NCBI GenBank assembly: GCA_905234735.1
Contig: CAJOJA010000020.1
Span: 1-64,000, forward strand
DNA from: an uncultured Bacteroidaceae bacterium
GTDB taxonomy: Bacteria; Bacteroidota; Bacteroidia; Bacteroidales; Bacteroidaceae
Direction: 5' to 3'
Length of the DNA stretch: 64,000 nucleotides
Part shown: positions 1 through 7,446 of the stretch, in pieces
Position numbering within the stretch: the first letter of the stretch is position 1
Layout of the letters: the number at the start of each line of letters is the position of its first letter
Position numbers and translations under genes: made by a program
Notes under the pieces: generated by a model
Seen by the model: only the letters and a program-made list of their open reading frames with translations
Told to the model about the DNA's origin: nothing
The model's database searches: none

Positions 1-245
1 TGGAATAGAGTGGTCTTTCACCGCATTTCAGTGCCAAATTACTGGCACAATAATGGCACAGAGCACCGTAACTTACTGTAAATCAGTGTGGGCTTTAAAC
101 TTCAACGAGGATGAGTATTAGACAGCAGATTCAAGCGTAATACGCTGATAATTAACGAGGTATGGAAATACTGATTATTTCACACCTCGTTTTTATGTGC
201 CTTTTGGCTCATTTTAGTGCCAAATTTGTAATACAATACCACCAC
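1..245. other. Window-edge noncoding stretch with repeated AGTGCCAAATT motif, possible element boundary
   Basis: No convincing coding frame is seen. The motif AGTGCCAAATT occurs near position 31 and again near 213, and TGGCAC is repeated between 44 and 60. A small perfect palindrome (AGCGTA-A-TACGCT) lies near 133-145. The neighbouring esterase gene loses its normal C-terminal sequence at about position 245, so this stretch may be the edge of something inserted or the far side of a deletion. Short repeated TGCCA-type motifs resemble recombinase-binding arms, but no recombinase is visible here, so this is inference only. Confidence 0.3.
154..194 (+). terminator. Hairpin followed by T-run
   Basis: AACGAGGTATG (154-164) pairs with CACACCTCGTT (181-191) with one mismatch, loop about 16 nt, followed by a five-T run at 190-194. 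It has the form of an intrinsic terminator for transcription entering from the left of the window. No gene ending just upstream is visible. Confidence 0.45.
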
Positions 246-540
246 AAATGCGCTGCTTCAGAAATACCGTCATCTTGAAATGGGGGTTTCCTAACAAAGC
301 AGGAACTCCAATGATGGGAGCAGGCATCTGAGCGTAGAAGGAACCGCAGCTGTTGCCGACCAGCAAGTCGGGCTTCTGCTTGTCGCATATCTCCTCTATC
401 TGCTTCAAAGCCATTCTTGGGTGTGTCGGTAAGTCCGATGTAATCAATTCCGCACGTCCTTTAAATGCTTCCCGCAATGCAAGTGCCGGTACGCACTGAC
501 CGCTTGCAAAGAAACCATGTAAAAAGAGTATCTTCTTCAT
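214..540 (-). pseudogene. Truncated YqiA-like alpha/beta-hydrolase (esterase)
   Basis: The 108-residue product starts like a YqiA-family esterase: MKKILFLHGFFASGQ, then the nucleophile elbow GNSCG (the GxSxG form) and LLGNPHF. Family members run to roughly 180-200 residues with an Asp and a His of the triad near the C-terminus; here the match ends after MTVFLKQR and about 14 unrelated residues lead to a stop. The last ~80 residues are therefore missing, including the expected catalytic His. The start ATG overlaps the stop of the upstream GNAT fragment by ATGA, so the two were once translationally coupled. Probably non-functional; a short stable product cannot be excluded. Confidence 0.7.
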
Positions 541-704
541 CCTTTTAGCTTTTGATATGCTAACCGTTCATCACCAGAGGCTAGATAGATAATGCCACAA
601 TAGGTAAAATCATGCTTCAGTATGTTATGCTGCATGATATGATTGTCTCTGTGGGTGTCGATGCGGATGTTTGGATTCAATTCTGCTTTCCTTATTGCTC
701 TCCT
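537..704 (-). pseudogene. C-terminal fragment of a GNAT-family N-acetyltransferase
   Basis: Reading leftwards from about 704, one frame gives AIRKAELNPNIRIDTHRDN, then HIMQHNILKHDFTYCGIIYLASGDERLAYQ, which has the look of the end of a Bacteroidales GNAT acetyltransferase. There is no start codon in a sensible place, and the frame begins inside the last codons of yaaA. The first ~110 residues are missing, so this is the 3' end left by a deletion that fused it against yaaA. Its TGA overlaps the ATG of the esterase remnant. Assignment rests on remembered family sequence, not on an alignment. Confidence 0.6.
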
Positions 705-1498
705 TGTTTGATGAAATGTGGATAATCCGGTTCTTGCTCTGGCAAACGTCCCATAGGGCCGAGTGCTCCTAAAGCTGGTTCGTATGCAAATCCTTCGTAA
801 TAGAAAGCGGTGAGGTCTTCAGGGTTAGTGATTCGATTCTCAATGATGAATCGTGTCATTGCTCCCCGGCATGTCTTAGCCCATACTGCCTGGATCTTCA
901 AGTCGTTTCCCTTACGGACATAGAACAACGGCTGAATAATATGGACTTCTCGACGGACTCGCTGCCAGTCGAAGAGGTGCTGGTATTCCTCGGTGGCAAG
1001 GTGGATCAGGATTCCGTCATCTGCTTTCACACTATCAATCAACATATCAGTCAGGCGGCTCTTCCAAAACCCAAACATATTCTGTCCCCCTCCACTCGGA
1101 AGTTCAACAAGACCCTCCATTCGATAAGGTAGGATACCATCTAATGGACGTAGCAAGCCATAGAGAAAAGAGGTAATCCACAGCTTTCCTTGGGAATAAT
1201 TGAGGTCATCAGTTGCCAGAGTCTCAGCCTTCAGATGCTTGTAAGCCTGGCCATGATACGCTAAGATGGCAGGTAGTTTGAGCTTCTCTTCAAAGAACTG
1301 CATGAACCTGAGCCTGTTCTGTGCTGCTATCTGCTGACTACAGCCCAGCATTTCGGCAATAGTGTCAGTAGAGTATTGGGCCATATCCCTGGCAAAAGCC
1401 TCTGCCTCATTTTGGAAACGAGGCCTTGACAGACTAACATAGGGAATAGACTTTAGCTTGTCGTTCATTATCTTTGCGGAAGCAAGTATAATCTGCAT
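692..1498 (-). CDS. yaaA: YaaA family peroxide-stress protein (DUF328)
   Basis: The 268-residue product starts MQIILASAKIMNDK, the typical opening of the YaaA/DUF328 family, and keeps the later SFLYGLLRPLDGI and YRMEGLV blocks. In Escherichia coli, YaaA lowers free intracellular iron and so limits Fenton damage during hydrogen peroxide stress; that role is family knowledge. I chose the ATG at 1498 rather than an earlier in-frame ATG at 1606 because the longer version would overlap the upstream msrA coding region and because AGGAAG lies just before it. It sits 28 bp after the cupin-MsrA gene on the same strand, so peroxide stress and methionine repair are probably co-transcribed. The tail (PEQEPDYPHFIKQGEQ) runs into the GNAT remnant. 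Confidence 0.88.
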   Translation of the reverse strand: MQIILASAKIMNDKLKSIPYVSLSRPRFQNEAEAFARDMAQYSTDTIAEMLGCSQQIAAQNRLRFMQFFEEKLKLPAILAYHGQAYKHLKAETLATDDLNYSQGKLWITSFLYGLLRPLDGILPYRMEGLVELPSGGGQNMFGFWKSRLTDMLIDSVKADDGILIHLATEEYQHLFDWQRVRREVHIIQPLFYVRKGNDLKIQAVWAKTCRGAMTRFIIENRITNPEDLTAFYYEGFAYEPALGALGPMGRLPEQEPDYPHFIKQGEQ

Positions 1499-1526
1499 GG
1501 TCAATCTTCCTTTTCTTGTTCGATGT

Positions 1527-2435
1527 TCATTTCTTTTCTTTAGCTTGCCTTGCAAATTCAAATAGTGACTTTGGCAGATGACAATAGCCGTCAGGATTCT
1601 TGTCAAGATAGTCCTGATGATACTCTTCGGCTGAATAGTAGTTCTCTAATGGCAGTTTCTCAACGGCCAGTGGCTGCTGATACATCTTCTGTTCCTCGGC
1701 AAATACCTTCTCAATGACGGGCAAATCCTCGTCAATGGTATAGTAGATGCCGGTACGGTAACGAGTCCCTTCATCATGTCCCTGCTTGTTGAGACTGGTA
1801 GGGTCGATGGCTTTGAAGAACATCTGCAATAGGAATTCAAGACTCACCACATCAGGGTTGTACTTAATATGCACAGTCTCAGCATAGCCAGTGGTATCAG
1901 TATAGACTTCCTTGTACGTCGGGTTTGCTGTAAATCCGTTGGCGAATCCTACCGACGTTTCCATCACCCCCTCAATCTGCTTGAAGTAGTGCTCTGTTCC
2001 CCAGAAACACCCCCCAGCAAGAAAGATGTCCTTACCTTTCTTTATCTCCAAGATTCCGTCTATCTCATGCTCAACAAAGGGGCCAGCTTTACATTCTAAC
2101 AAAACGCTGGGGGCCAGACATTCCACTCCGTGCCAGACGTTCTTTGGAATATCCACGCCGTATGTACCGCTCTCTTGGCTGATAACACAGGATGCCAGAA
2201 CCTCGCCATTATCATTGTAGGTTGTCACTCTTACCTTACCTTTTAGTATTACAAAGGTTTCGTCCTTGTCTGGATGGTGATGTACGGGGATAAAAGTACC
2301 AGGCTCCAAGGCATTGATGAAGCGGTGGCACTTATCCTGAAGGCTCTCGTGAAAGTTGTAGTTCATTCTCAGTCGTGGGGATTTCTTAGCCTCTGCCACC
2401 ACGCTGTTAATCAGTTGTTCGTCTATTATCTTCAT
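1527..2435 (-). CDS. msrA: Fusion of WbuC-type cupin with peptide methionine-(S)-sulfoxide reductase MsrA
   Basis: One uninterrupted frame of 302 residues holds two proteins. Residues ~1-128 are a WbuC-family cupin metal-binding fold with HHHPDKDE (ligand candidates H52, H54, E59) and WHGVE (H102). Residues ~136-302 are MsrA, with the catalytic GGCFWG (C143), TGYAE, GTRYRTGIYY and the EYHQDYLDKNP block. MsrA reduces methionine-S-sulfoxide in proteins using thioredoxin. The join, IKKGKDIFLAGGCFWG, has no stop or start between the parts, so MsrA cannot be started separately from an obvious ATG. The start at 2435 was chosen because upstream in-frame codons belong to the neighbouring DUF1294 gene in another frame. 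Operon with DUF1294 (20 bp upstream) and yaaA (28 bp downstream). Confidence 0.9.
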   Translation of the reverse strand: MKIIDEQLINSVVAEAKKSPRLRMNYNFHESLQDKCHRFINALEPGTFIPVHHHPDKDETFVILKGKVRVTTYNDNGEVLASCVISQESGTYGVDIPKNVWHGVECLAPSVLLECKAGPFVEHEIDGILEIKKGKDIFLAGGCFWGTEHYFKQIEGVMETSVGFANGFTANPTYKEVYTDTTGYAETVHIKYNPDVVSLEFLLQMFFKAIDPTSLNKQGHDEGTRYRTGIYYTIDEDLPVIEKVFAEEQKMYQQPLAVEKLPLENYYSAEEYHQDYLDKNPDGYCHLPKSLFEFARQAKEKK

Positions 2436-2455
2436 ATAGTTCTTTGTTGTTTTTT

Positions 2456-2743
2456 CTAAATGATTGTAATGTTCGCCTTCAGCCAGCCTATTAATGCGAG
2501 TTGAACAATGATGATAGCAGGTACACCATATTTGAACTTCTTGTGCTGGGTTTTGTGATGCCAGACTTTCATTCCTAACCATGCCCCGATGCTGCCACCA
2601 AGTACAGCCAGTCCAAGTAGTACTGTCTCTCTGATACGCCATTTAGACTTTCGGGCTTTCCACTTGTCAACACCATACATGAAGAAAGTGACTGCGTTGA
2701 TGACAGCGATGTAGATTAGGACGATATTTTCAAATTGTTCCAT
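2456..2743 (-). CDS. DUF1294 small membrane protein
   Basis: A 95-residue protein with hydrophobic stretches at ~7-25, ~40-58 and ~72-90 and the family motif YGVDKWKAR followed by R-E-x-x-LL-x-L-A-V-L-G-G-S and WHHKTQHKKF. These match DUF1294, a family of small inner-membrane proteins without an assigned activity. The ATG overlaps the stop of an upstream remnant (TAATG), showing that it was once translationally coupled to another gene. It leads the msrA-yaaA group. Confidence 0.82.
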   Translation of the reverse strand: MEQFENIVLIYIAVINAVTFFMYGVDKWKARKSKWRIRETVLLGLAVLGGSIGAWLGMKVWHHKTQHKKFKYGVPAIIIVQLALIGWLKANITII

Positions 2744-2838
2744 TATAGCATTTTTTCTAATTGTTCAACTGCATATATTATATCTTCCTGAAACCGCTTG
2801 CGGTCTCTATGCTGTCTTTCGTCTTTATTATAAATCAG
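2743..2838 (-). pseudogene. 31-codon C-terminal remnant of an unidentified gene
   Basis: The frame LIYNKDERQHRDRKRFQEDI...AVEQLEKML ends in TAA that overlaps the DUF1294 start codon. It is opened by an in-frame TAG at 2839-2841 with no start codon. The composition (charged, helical, coiled-coil-like) and the coupled stop look like a real gene end rather than chance. The 5' part is gone. On the opposite side of the gap a fucosidase gene reading the other way has also lost its 5' end, so one deletion between two divergent genes would explain both. Confidence 0.45.
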
Positions 2839-2898
2839 CTACAAAATTACTTAAAATTCCTTAGATAATTGCTGAAACGACATACATTCATTACAGAA

Positions 2899-2930
2899 TT
2901 GAGTGTTTTCCCTATTTTTGTGTAATTTTG
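2899..2930 (+). promoter_or_regulatory. Bacteroidota-type promoter before the fucosidase remnant
   Basis: TAATTTTG at 2923-2930 fits the TAnnTTTG -7 box; a weak TTG at 2899-2901 sits 21 bp upstream. The remnant downstream may therefore still be transcribed. Confidence 0.5.
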
Positions 2931-2949
2931 TCGGCAAAATCGAGAATAG

Positions 2950-5191
2950 AAAGATGAGAGATTTCCAGAAAAAAGCAAAAGCTACGACCCCCAGGAACTC
3001 TATGCCCAGAACCACGCACACAGCCAGAACTGGAGTGACTGGGGTACCATCCACAGACAGTGGGGTTGGGGCAATGGTGTATGTCCGCCATCTGTTGCCT
3101 ATATGCAAAAGTTCCAGAACCGCGTGTTGCAGTGCATCAACAAGTATAACCCCGACATGATTTACTTCGACGACACCGTTCTGCCCTTCTATGGTGCCAC
3201 TACGAATCCCAACGACCAGTATAGCCTGAACATCTTGCAGCATTACTACAACCATAGTGCTTCCCAACACGATGGTGTGCCCCAGGTAGTGGTAACGGGT
3301 AAGATTTTGGAGGAGCGTCACAAACAAGCCATGTTGTGGGATGTGGAACGCGGTATCCCCGACCGCTGTCAGGAGTTGCCATGGCAGACATGCACCTGCA
3401 TAGGTGGATGGCACTATAGCAAGAGCGAAGGCGACAACAACCAATACAAGCCTGCCGAGCAGGTCATCCGTATGCTGGTTGATATTGTTTCCAAGAACGG
3501 TAACCTGCTGCTCAGTATCCCTGTTCGAGGCAATGGCAGCATCGACAATAACGAGAAACGTATCGTGGCAGGCATCAAGGCATGGATGGACATCAACGGA
3601 GAGAGCATCTACGGCACCCGCCCGTGGAAGGTCTATGGTGAAGGTCCCCTGTTCGATAGTGCCAATCCGCTCAATGCGCAGGGTTTCAACGAAGGCATTA
3701 ACTACTCGGCAGAGGATGTGCGCTATGTGGTGCGGCATGACACCGTCTTTGCCACCATCATGTGCTGGCCTTCGCGTTCTGACTTCACCTTCGAAAGTCT
3801 GGGTAAGATTTCGCCCTATTACGCTGGGCAGGTGAAGAGTGTACGGTTGTTAGGCTATGGTGAGGTCGGTTTCGAACAGAGCGTTGACGGTCTGCAGGTC
3901 ATATTGCCTAGTACAAAGCCCAACGAGATAGCCCCTGTCTTTGCAATTGCCTTCGACCCCGATGCCGCCAACAGCCTGTCGCTGGGTGAGGTGATTGAGT
4001 TTTACGAACAGAAAGTCAACGAACTGGCAGAACAGGCCTCGAACAATACCGGAAAACCCAATGCCATGAAGGTTGCTGCCTTCCTGCAACAAATCAACGA
4101 TGCCAAGAGTCTGCTCGCCGGTTCTGAAGAAGAACAGGCTGCCACCATCGCCCGCCTGCATAGTGCCTACACCATATTGAAACAGAACGGGTTCAATCCT
4201 GCCGGCACACCCGACGAGGTGGGCAAGACTGATGTCACGCTCGACTATTTGATTGAGCGTAGTTTACGTGGCATCCGAGCCCCTGACTACGGCGACGATA
4301 GTCAAGCAGTCCATTGCCAGTATACCCATGAGCAAGTGTGCCGCTGACGGTGCGTTCTACGGCGTCACTTTCGACCTCACTGAGGAACAGAATGTAGTGT
4401 TTGCCTTTCAGACCAACATGCAGGGCGGCAATGCCAATCAGGAGTTCCGTGTGGACGAGGTGAAATTGTTCTACAGTGCTGATGCCGAGGCTATGTTGCA
4501 GACCGACATCACCACGGACAAACTGATACAGGCCAATCGTTTCTCACGCATCAGCGGACAGTCTGCAACCACACGCTATGGCACACCAAAGGACTGGGTG
4601 GTGGAGAACTATAAGATACCCGCTGGTGGCAACGGCACGCGCAATGGTCTGGACCGCTATCCAGGTTACGATTGTCTGTCGTTGGGCGTTTGGGACGACC
4701 GTCAGAACAATACGGAGGGTGACCTCTCCCAGGCCCGTATCTACCATAGGGTAGACCTCGATGCCGGCTCATATTACTTCGGTGCTGCCTACGAGGCCAA
4801 CTACCAGTTGTCGCAGGCCTATATCTTCGCTGCATCCGACATCATTCCTCTGACTGCCGACATTCCTGCCCAGTCCATTGCCTATGATGCCATTTCTGAT
4901 GCAGGCAAGGACAACAGCACCTTCCGTGGTATCTATTTTGAACTGGATCATCCGCAACAAGTGTTGTTGGGCTTCCAAGCCGATCTTGCTTCGGGTGCTT
5001 CGCAGCAGGAGTTCCGTGCATCTAAGGTCACACTCATAGGCTATAACCTCACCGACGGAATCTATGAAGTGGAAATCGGGAATGGCCAATCGTTACATCG
5101 TGAACCCATATTCGACCTGCAGGGACGGAAGGTGAGCAGTACCTCAAAGAAGAATGTCTACATCGTTGGTGGTAAGAAGGTGGTTAAATAG
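2950..5191 (+). pseudogene. Decayed GH29 alpha-L-fucosidase with T9SS-type C-terminal tail
   Basis: From about 2980 one frame reads SYDPQELYAQNH, later WGTIHRQWGWGN and YNPDMIYFDD, the last containing the Asp expected to be the GH29 nucleophile. The ~200 N-terminal residues including the signal peptide are absent: the only upstream ATG (2954) is in a different frame and an in-frame TAG lies at 2947. This frame ends at 4347. The reading continues in the +1 frame from ~4253 to 5191 (IPMSKCAADGAFYGVTFDL ... IFDLQGRKV ... VYIVGGKKVVK). GH29 enzymes remove terminal alpha-L-fucose from host or plant glycans, and the last ~25 residues match the Bacteroidales T9SS sorting tail. At least two lesions, a 5' deletion and an indel near 4250-4310, make this a pseudogene unless the assembly is wrong. 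Confidence 0.75.
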
Positions 5192-5273
5192 CTATTTATA
5201 TAATTATTTTCGTTTTGCGATAAACTATTACATGATGTTAGTGTCATAGTATTGTGATAAATATAAGCAGAAT

Positions 5274-6650
5274 ATGACAGATAACCATTCACAGGACATG
5301 AACCGGAGGTCCTTCTTGAAAAGGGTGGGGCAGGGTTCGCTTTCGGCTGCGGCCTTGATGTTGGCACAGCCGTTCCGTGCCATGGGGACGCCTTTTGCCG
5401 CTGACGAACAGCGGGAGACTCCCGTTACGGGCAAGATGACTTATCGCACCCAGCGAGGTTCGGGCGAGAGTGTCTCGCTGCTGGGCTTCGGCATGATGCG
5501 CCTGCCTCGCGAACAGGAGGAAGTGGACCGGCTGGTGGACTATGCCATAGCCCACGGCGTGAACTACTTCGACACGGCACCCATGTACGGCGGTGGACAT
5601 AACGAAGATGTTACGGGGCGCACCCTCAGTCGTTACCCGCGCGACAAGTATTTCGTGGCCACGAAACTATCGAATCAGAACCCGCAGACGTGGTCGTTCG
5701 AGAAGTCGAAGGAGATGTACGAGAACTCGTTCCGCAAGCTGCGGGTGGACTATATCGACTACTACCTCCTGCATTCCATCGGCGGAGGCGGGTTGGACAA
5801 TCTGCGCCGTCGTTTTCTGGATAACGGTATGCTCGACTTCCTACTGAAGGAACGTGAGGCCGGACGCATACGTCATCTTGGATTTTCGTACCATGGTGAC
5901 GTCTCCGTCTTCGACTACCTGCTCGACCACAACGACATGTACCATTGGGACTTCGTGCAGATACAGATGAACTACCTCGACTGGCGTCATGCCCGTGGCG
6001 GACGGCGGCGTGGAGGCGATGCTGATGCCGAGTACCTATATAATAGGCTCGACAAACTGGGTATCCAGTGCGTCATCATGGAACCCATACGAGGCGGCGG
6101 CCTGGCCAATGTGGCAGAGGACATCCGCGACCAGTTGCGCGCCGTGCGTCCCGATGACTCACCTGCCCGCTGGGGCTTCCGCTGGGTGGGTTCGTTCGAT
6201 AACGTGCTCACCGTCCTCAGTGGCATGAATCGCATGGACCACTTGCAGGACAACCTTGCAGCCTACTCCCCCCTGGAGCCCTGTACCGCCTCCGAGAACG
6301 AACTGCTGGCTCGCGTGGCCGACCAGATGGCGGGCTTCCCCACCATTGGCTGTACCACCTGCGCCTACTGTATGCCTTGTCCTTACGGGGTGGACATACC
6401 AGGCAATTTCGCCTTCTACAACTCGGCCGTTACGGACAAGATGTTGCCGCTGCCCGAGACCACGTCGGCCGACTACGGCGAGCGTCAGCGCGCCTACACC
6501 GAGGCCTATCAAAAGGCCATCCCCCAGGAAGCGCGTGCCAACCGCTGTCAGGACTGTGGCGAATGTCTGAGCAAGTGCCCGCAGCAGATTCGTATCCCCA
6601 ACCAGATGAGTCGGTTAGTTGAACTTACGAGGCAGCGAGTACGGAGATAA
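5274..6650 (+). CDS. Tat-exported aldo/keto reductase with C-terminal 4Fe-4S clusters
   Basis: 458 residues. The N-terminus holds NRRSFLKRVGQG followed by a hydrophobic stretch, a twin-arginine export signal. The aldo/keto reductase barrel follows (GFGMMRLP; FDTAPMYGGG with tetrad Asp and Tyr near residues 98-104; VATKLS with Lys near 131; YYLLHS with His near 167). The C-terminal ~110 residues carry CTTCAYCMPCPYGVDIP and CQDCGECLSKCPQ, two four-cysteine groups typical of the AKR/ferredoxin hybrid family in anaerobes. Substrate unknown. Two starts are possible, 5274 and an ATG six codons on that begins MNRRS; I kept the longer. The FMN-binding protein 84 bp downstream on the same strand suggests an extracytoplasmic redox pair. 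Confidence 0.87.
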   Translation: MTDNHSQDMNRRSFLKRVGQGSLSAAALMLAQPFRAMGTPFAADEQRETPVTGKMTYRTQRGSGESVSLLGFGMMRLPREQEEVDRLVDYAIAHGVNYFDTAPMYGGGHNEDVTGRTLSRYPRDKYFVATKLSNQNPQTWSFEKSKEMYENSFRKLRVDYIDYYLLHSIGGGGLDNLRRRFLDNGMLDFLLKEREAGRIRHLGFSYHGDVSVFDYLLDHNDMYHWDFVQIQMNYLDWRHARGGRRRGGDADAEYLYNRLDKLGIQCVIMEPIRGGGLANVAEDIRDQLRAVRPDDSPARWGFRWVGSFDNVLTVLSGMNRMDHLQDNLAAYSPLEPCTASENELLARVADQMAGFPTIGCTTCAYCMPCPYGVDIPGNFAFYNSAVTDKMLPLPETTSADYGERQRAYTEAYQKAIPQEARANRCQDCGECLSKCPQQIRIPNQMSRLVELTRQRVRR

Positions 6651-6734
6651 ACTTATTTAAGCTCAGCTGAGTCGCAAAGTAAGTCGACGATAGTCAACTT
6701 GACTCGGAGAATGGGAAAATGGGAGAATGAGAAA

Positions 6735-7136
6735 ATGAAAAAGAGAACTGTATTGCATACGCTTTCCGTGCTGGCATTAGGCACGCTGTTTATGAGTCAG
6801 GCACCTGCCGACCAAGTGATTACGAAGGAAAAGGACGTGACCGTGGTGAACACCACCACGCTGGCTGCGGACGTGGAGGGCTATGCCGGCCCCACCCCCG
6901 TGAAGATTTATATCCGTAAGAACAAGATAGAGCGCGTGGAGGCCCTGCCTAACATGGAGACGCCCAAGTACTTCGTTCGCATCAAGCGCGAACTGCTGGA
7001 CAAGTGGAACGGCCTGGTCGTGAAGAAAGCGGCCGATCAGAAGGTCGACGCGCTCACGGGAGCCACCTTCTCGTCGGATGCCGTGATAGAGAACGTCCGC
7101 CGAGGCATCAGCTACTACAACAAGCAGAAAAAGTAA
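6735..7136 (+). CDS. Exported FMN-binding domain protein
   Basis: 133 residues: basic start MKKRT, a hydrophobic signal segment to ~24 (LFMSQAPA), then an FMN-binding domain ending in DALTGATFSSDAVIENV. The Thr of the TGAT motif (about residue 107) is the residue to which FMN is covalently attached in RnfG/NqrC-type domains by ApbE. The start at 6735 was chosen over 6699 because only it gives a signal peptide at the N-terminus; the upstream bases are an A/G-rich run of repeated GGGAAAATGG/GAGAATGAG-like pieces. It probably accepts electrons outside the cytoplasm, perhaps with the preceding aldo/keto reductase. No ApbE gene is in the window. Confidence 0.82.
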   Translation: MKKRTVLHTLSVLALGTLFMSQAPADQVITKEKDVTVVNTTTLAADVEGYAGPTPVKIYIRKNKIERVEALPNMETPKYFVRIKRELLDKWNGLVVKKAADQKVDALTGATFSSDAVIENVRRGISYYNKQKK

Positions 7137-7169
7137 GCGCCTACAAGGCCTAAATCCTTATCCTTACGA

Positions 7170-7262
7170 GGCGATTTCCGTACACCGACCGATGTACGGA
7201 GATTCATCGTCGACGGATGGTCATTCATCGTCGGTGAATGTCCGTCCGTCGACGGTGAATGG
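7170..7262. repeat. Cluster of CGTCG-rich inverted and direct repeats between genes
   Basis: TCCGTACA (7177-7184) pairs with TGTACGGA (7193-7200). ATTCATCGTCG occurs at about 7202 and 7223, and its inverted form with one change near 7246-7260, so several stem arrangements are possible. The rest of the 7137-7446 gap is a GC-rich spacer and the sialidase promoter. It has no T-run, so it is not a clear terminator, and it resembles in style the CGTCG elements at 38.65 and 61.97 kb. Confidence 0.5.
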
Positions 7263-7347
7263 AGTTATCCTTGCGACGTTGCGGGAAGAGCCATGGTGCG
7301 GTGGAGGAGGTTTTGCACAAGTTCCGTCTTTTTTTCTACTCCGAAAG

Positions 7348-7378
7348 TTTGCATATTCCGTGTTTTTGTGTAACTTTG
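7348..7378 (+). promoter_or_regulatory. Sialidase promoter (TTTG-19-TAACTTTG)
   Basis: TTTG at 7348-7351 and TAACTTTG at 7371-7378 with 19 bp between, a full match to the Bacteroides -33/-7 promoter. The start codon at 7447 leaves a leader of about 60 nt. Confidence 0.75.
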
Positions 7379-7446
7379 CCAACGATAACCTATATTATAT
7401 ATAAGGTATAGAGACCGAACGAAACAAACATAAAAACTCAATATCT

